Below are positions 62,105-64,000 of a stretch of DNA of 64,000 nucleotides, piece by piece (position 1 is the first letter of the stretch; every line of letters begins with the position of its first letter). The notes under the pieces are model-generated. The model saw only the letters and a program-made list of their open reading frames with translations. It was not told the DNA's origin and searched no databases. The stretch is taken from contig NC_065531.1 in assembly GCF_020184175.1 (NCBI RefSeq), forward strand, positions 53,279,213 to 53,343,212. The letters are read 5' to 3'. This DNA is from Aphis gossypii. Its lineage: Eukaryota > Arthropoda > Insecta > Hemiptera > Aphididae. The translations under genes were made by a program, and so were the position numbers.

Positions 62105-64000
62105 ATGGTACGACACAACAATCAATTGCCAAATAATTTACCACAACTTCAAAATCTTATAAAAAGGGATCCCGCATCATATAAGGATGAGGTAAATATT
62201 TTATTAATTCACTAACTGTTATGAGTAATTTTGTGCTTGATATTTAAAACTTGAACGTTTTTAGTTCCTTCAACAACAACGCCATTATAAATCACTATTG
62301 GCAGTTTTCACATTGCGCCCTACAGACTTCAATAAAAGCCTTGATGAACTGGTAATGTTTATGGCTCAGGTAGCACATTGTTATCCTGGTGAATTGGCCA
62401 CCTTTGCACAAGAACTCACAGATATGTTACAGACCCATGGACCTGTTCTGGATAAGGACATGCGAATGGTAATAATAATGAGTAATGACACTATTTTAAA
62501 TTAAAATGTACAATTGTAATGTATTTATTTTTTCAGACATTTTGCCGAGCTTTAATATTGTTACGTAATAAGCGATTATTGACACCTACAGATTTGCTTT
62601 CTCTTTTTTTTGGATTACTCAGATCACAAGATAAAGAATTAAGAAAATTTTTAGAATCACATATAGTTTCTGATATTAAGAACTTAAATTCAAAACATAA
62701 AGATGCCAAATTAAATCGGGTAAGTGTTATAAAAAATTACTGACGTTATGAGCAAATATAGTATATATTATTTACCTATTGATTTTTATTTTTTATTTTT
62801 GTTAGAATCTTCAAAATTTCATGTACACTATGCTTAAAGATAACAATGCTAAAGCAGCTAAAATGTCTTTGGTAAGTATAAAATAAATTGTTTAGGTAGA
62901 AAATTAAATATTTTTGCGATATTGCAATGATTTAATATGTTTTCTATTTAAGGGTATAATGGTTGATTTATACAAAAAAAATATTTGGAGGGATACAAAG
63001 ACAGTCAATGTAATATCAACAGGTTGTTTTTCAAAAATTACTAAAGTCATGGTTGCTGCATTAAAATTTTTTGTAACCGTGGATGCTAATGATTCTTCAG
63101 ATGATAGTGATTCATCAAGTTCAGATGATGTAATTATTTATCAAATGATTCATTGTGTTGTCCCTTTTAATACTAAAATTTTTTAAATTTTTTTCTAAGG
63201 ATACACCAAATACTAGAGAAGTGATTATGGCTAATAAAGTGAGCAAAACAACAAGAAAAAGAACAAAAAATTTAAAAAAAGTTAAAAGATTAGTTGAGGT
63301 ATGTATCTTTTAAAATTATTATTTATTTATATTTATTTTAACATAGTTAGAAAAATAATTTAATTTAATTATTTCAGAAAAATAAAAAAAAGAAGAAACA
63401 ATCACAATCATCGAATTTTGCGGCTTTAACATTAATACATGATCCTCAAGGGTTTGCGGAAAAGTTATTTCATCAATTAGAAAAAAGACATGAAAGGTTT
63501 GAAGTTAAAATGTTGACATTAGATGTAGTGTCGCGTTTAATTGGTTTACACCAACTAATAATTTTCAATTTTTACCCTTACATTCAAAGGTTTTTACAAC
63601 CTCACCAAAAAGGTTAGTATAGAAGTGTTGACTCTCTATTAAATATTTATTTATTATTTTTTTTTTTTTTACTAATAAATAAATACATATTATTTCTAAT
63701 TTATGTAATTTTGTATCTTTTATTTATTTTGATTTTTTTTACTGAAATAGTCAAAATTCATAATATACATTGTTGTGGTTATAATTTATTAATGCAAGTG
63801 TAAAAAACAGTTAAAATGTTAATTACTGAAAGTCATAATAACAGATAAAGTATTAATACTGTAATAATTTAATTTAACATTTTCTAGAGGTAGTACGAAT
63901 GATGCAATTTGTTGCTCAGGCATCTCATGAAGTTGTTCCACCTGATGTTTTAGAACCTGTATTACGTGCATTAGTAAATAATTTTGTCACAGAAAGAAAT
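62105..64000 (+). CDS. SDA1/SDAD1 homologue, 60S ribosome biogenesis factor (5' part; continues past the window)
   Basis: Eight exons give one continuous frame of about 388 codons: 62,105-62,191, 62,265-62,468, 62,537-62,719, 62,806-62,871, 62,953-63,129, 63,200-63,298, 63,378-63,612 and 63,888-64,000 (cut by the edge). The first six introns are 68-86 nt, all in phase 0; the seventh is 275 nt in phase 1. All are GT-AG. The start ATG has a good context (aaaATGG) and gives the family-typical N terminus (LPNNLPQLQNLIKRDPASY). Family signatures follow in order: ELVMFMAQVAHCYP, ALILLRNKRLL, NFMYTMLKDNNAKAAKMSL, KNIWRDTKTVNVISTGCFSK, an acidic Ser/Asp stretch (end of exon 5), a Lys-rich stretch (exons 6-7), LIHDPQGFAEKL and the start of the region ending NNFVTE. 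Sda1 acts in the nucleolus and nucleus on pre-60S particles and their export. Relative to the roughly 690-residue animal protein, slightly more than half is present. Confidence 0.96.

Noticed and set aside
62914..63186. Treating the 90-codon frame as a separate gene
   Set aside because: It is SDAD1 exon 5 (62,953-63,129) read through its flanking introns; the codons after 63,129 lie beyond a GT donor.
1..64000. CRISPR arrays, bacterial operons, conserved animal microRNAs (let-7, miR-1, miR-124, miR-125, bantam and others), histone or Hox genes, endogenous viral genes
   Set aside because: Searched by eye on both strands; no matching repeats, mature sequences or protein motifs were seen. Diverged or lineage-specific microRNAs cannot be excluded without folding software.

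Overview
This is a 64-kb piece of nuclear genome from an insect, most likely an aphid (Hemiptera: Aphididae). The evidence is the AT-richness, short introns with GT-AG borders and an Asp tRNA of animal type. It is also scattered with the 10-mer TAGGTACCTA and holds two diverged copies of a dispersed repeat that looks familiar from aphid genomes. The species call is an inference; nothing bacterial, organellar or viral was recognised.

Layout. Bases 1 to about 49,500 are a gene desert, or one very large intron: AT-rich sequence with simple repeats, transposon relics and several isolated CpG/GC-rich patches (about 10.6-11.3, 16.9-17.7, 19.4-20.3, 23.5-24.2, 28.5-29.5, 30.3-30.8, 34.3-34.9 and 38.6-38.8 kb) that could be promoters or enhancers. 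Inside it lies a 128-bp retroposon-like insertion at 27,941-28,068, bounded by a perfect 13-bp direct repeat and carrying a 5S-rRNA-like palindrome. At 49,563-51,053 there is a complete terminal-inverted-repeat element (18-bp perfect TIRs, flanking TA) that carries no visible transposase. It carries a small spliced gene for a SAM-domain-like protein and a tandem hairpin array instead. Another CpG-rich patch lies at 52.4-53.5 kb. A single tRNA-Asp(GTC) gene sits at 58,443-58,514.

The only recognised conserved protein-coding gene starts at 62,105 and runs off the right edge. It is the SDA1/SDAD1 homologue, a 60S ribosome biogenesis factor, with eight exons covering about 388 codons and introns of 68-275 nt. 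Three consecutive inverted repeats lie just upstream of its start codon. Several short, coding-looking islands below normal ORF cut-offs are listed with low confidence. No operon-like or pathway relationship links the genes here.
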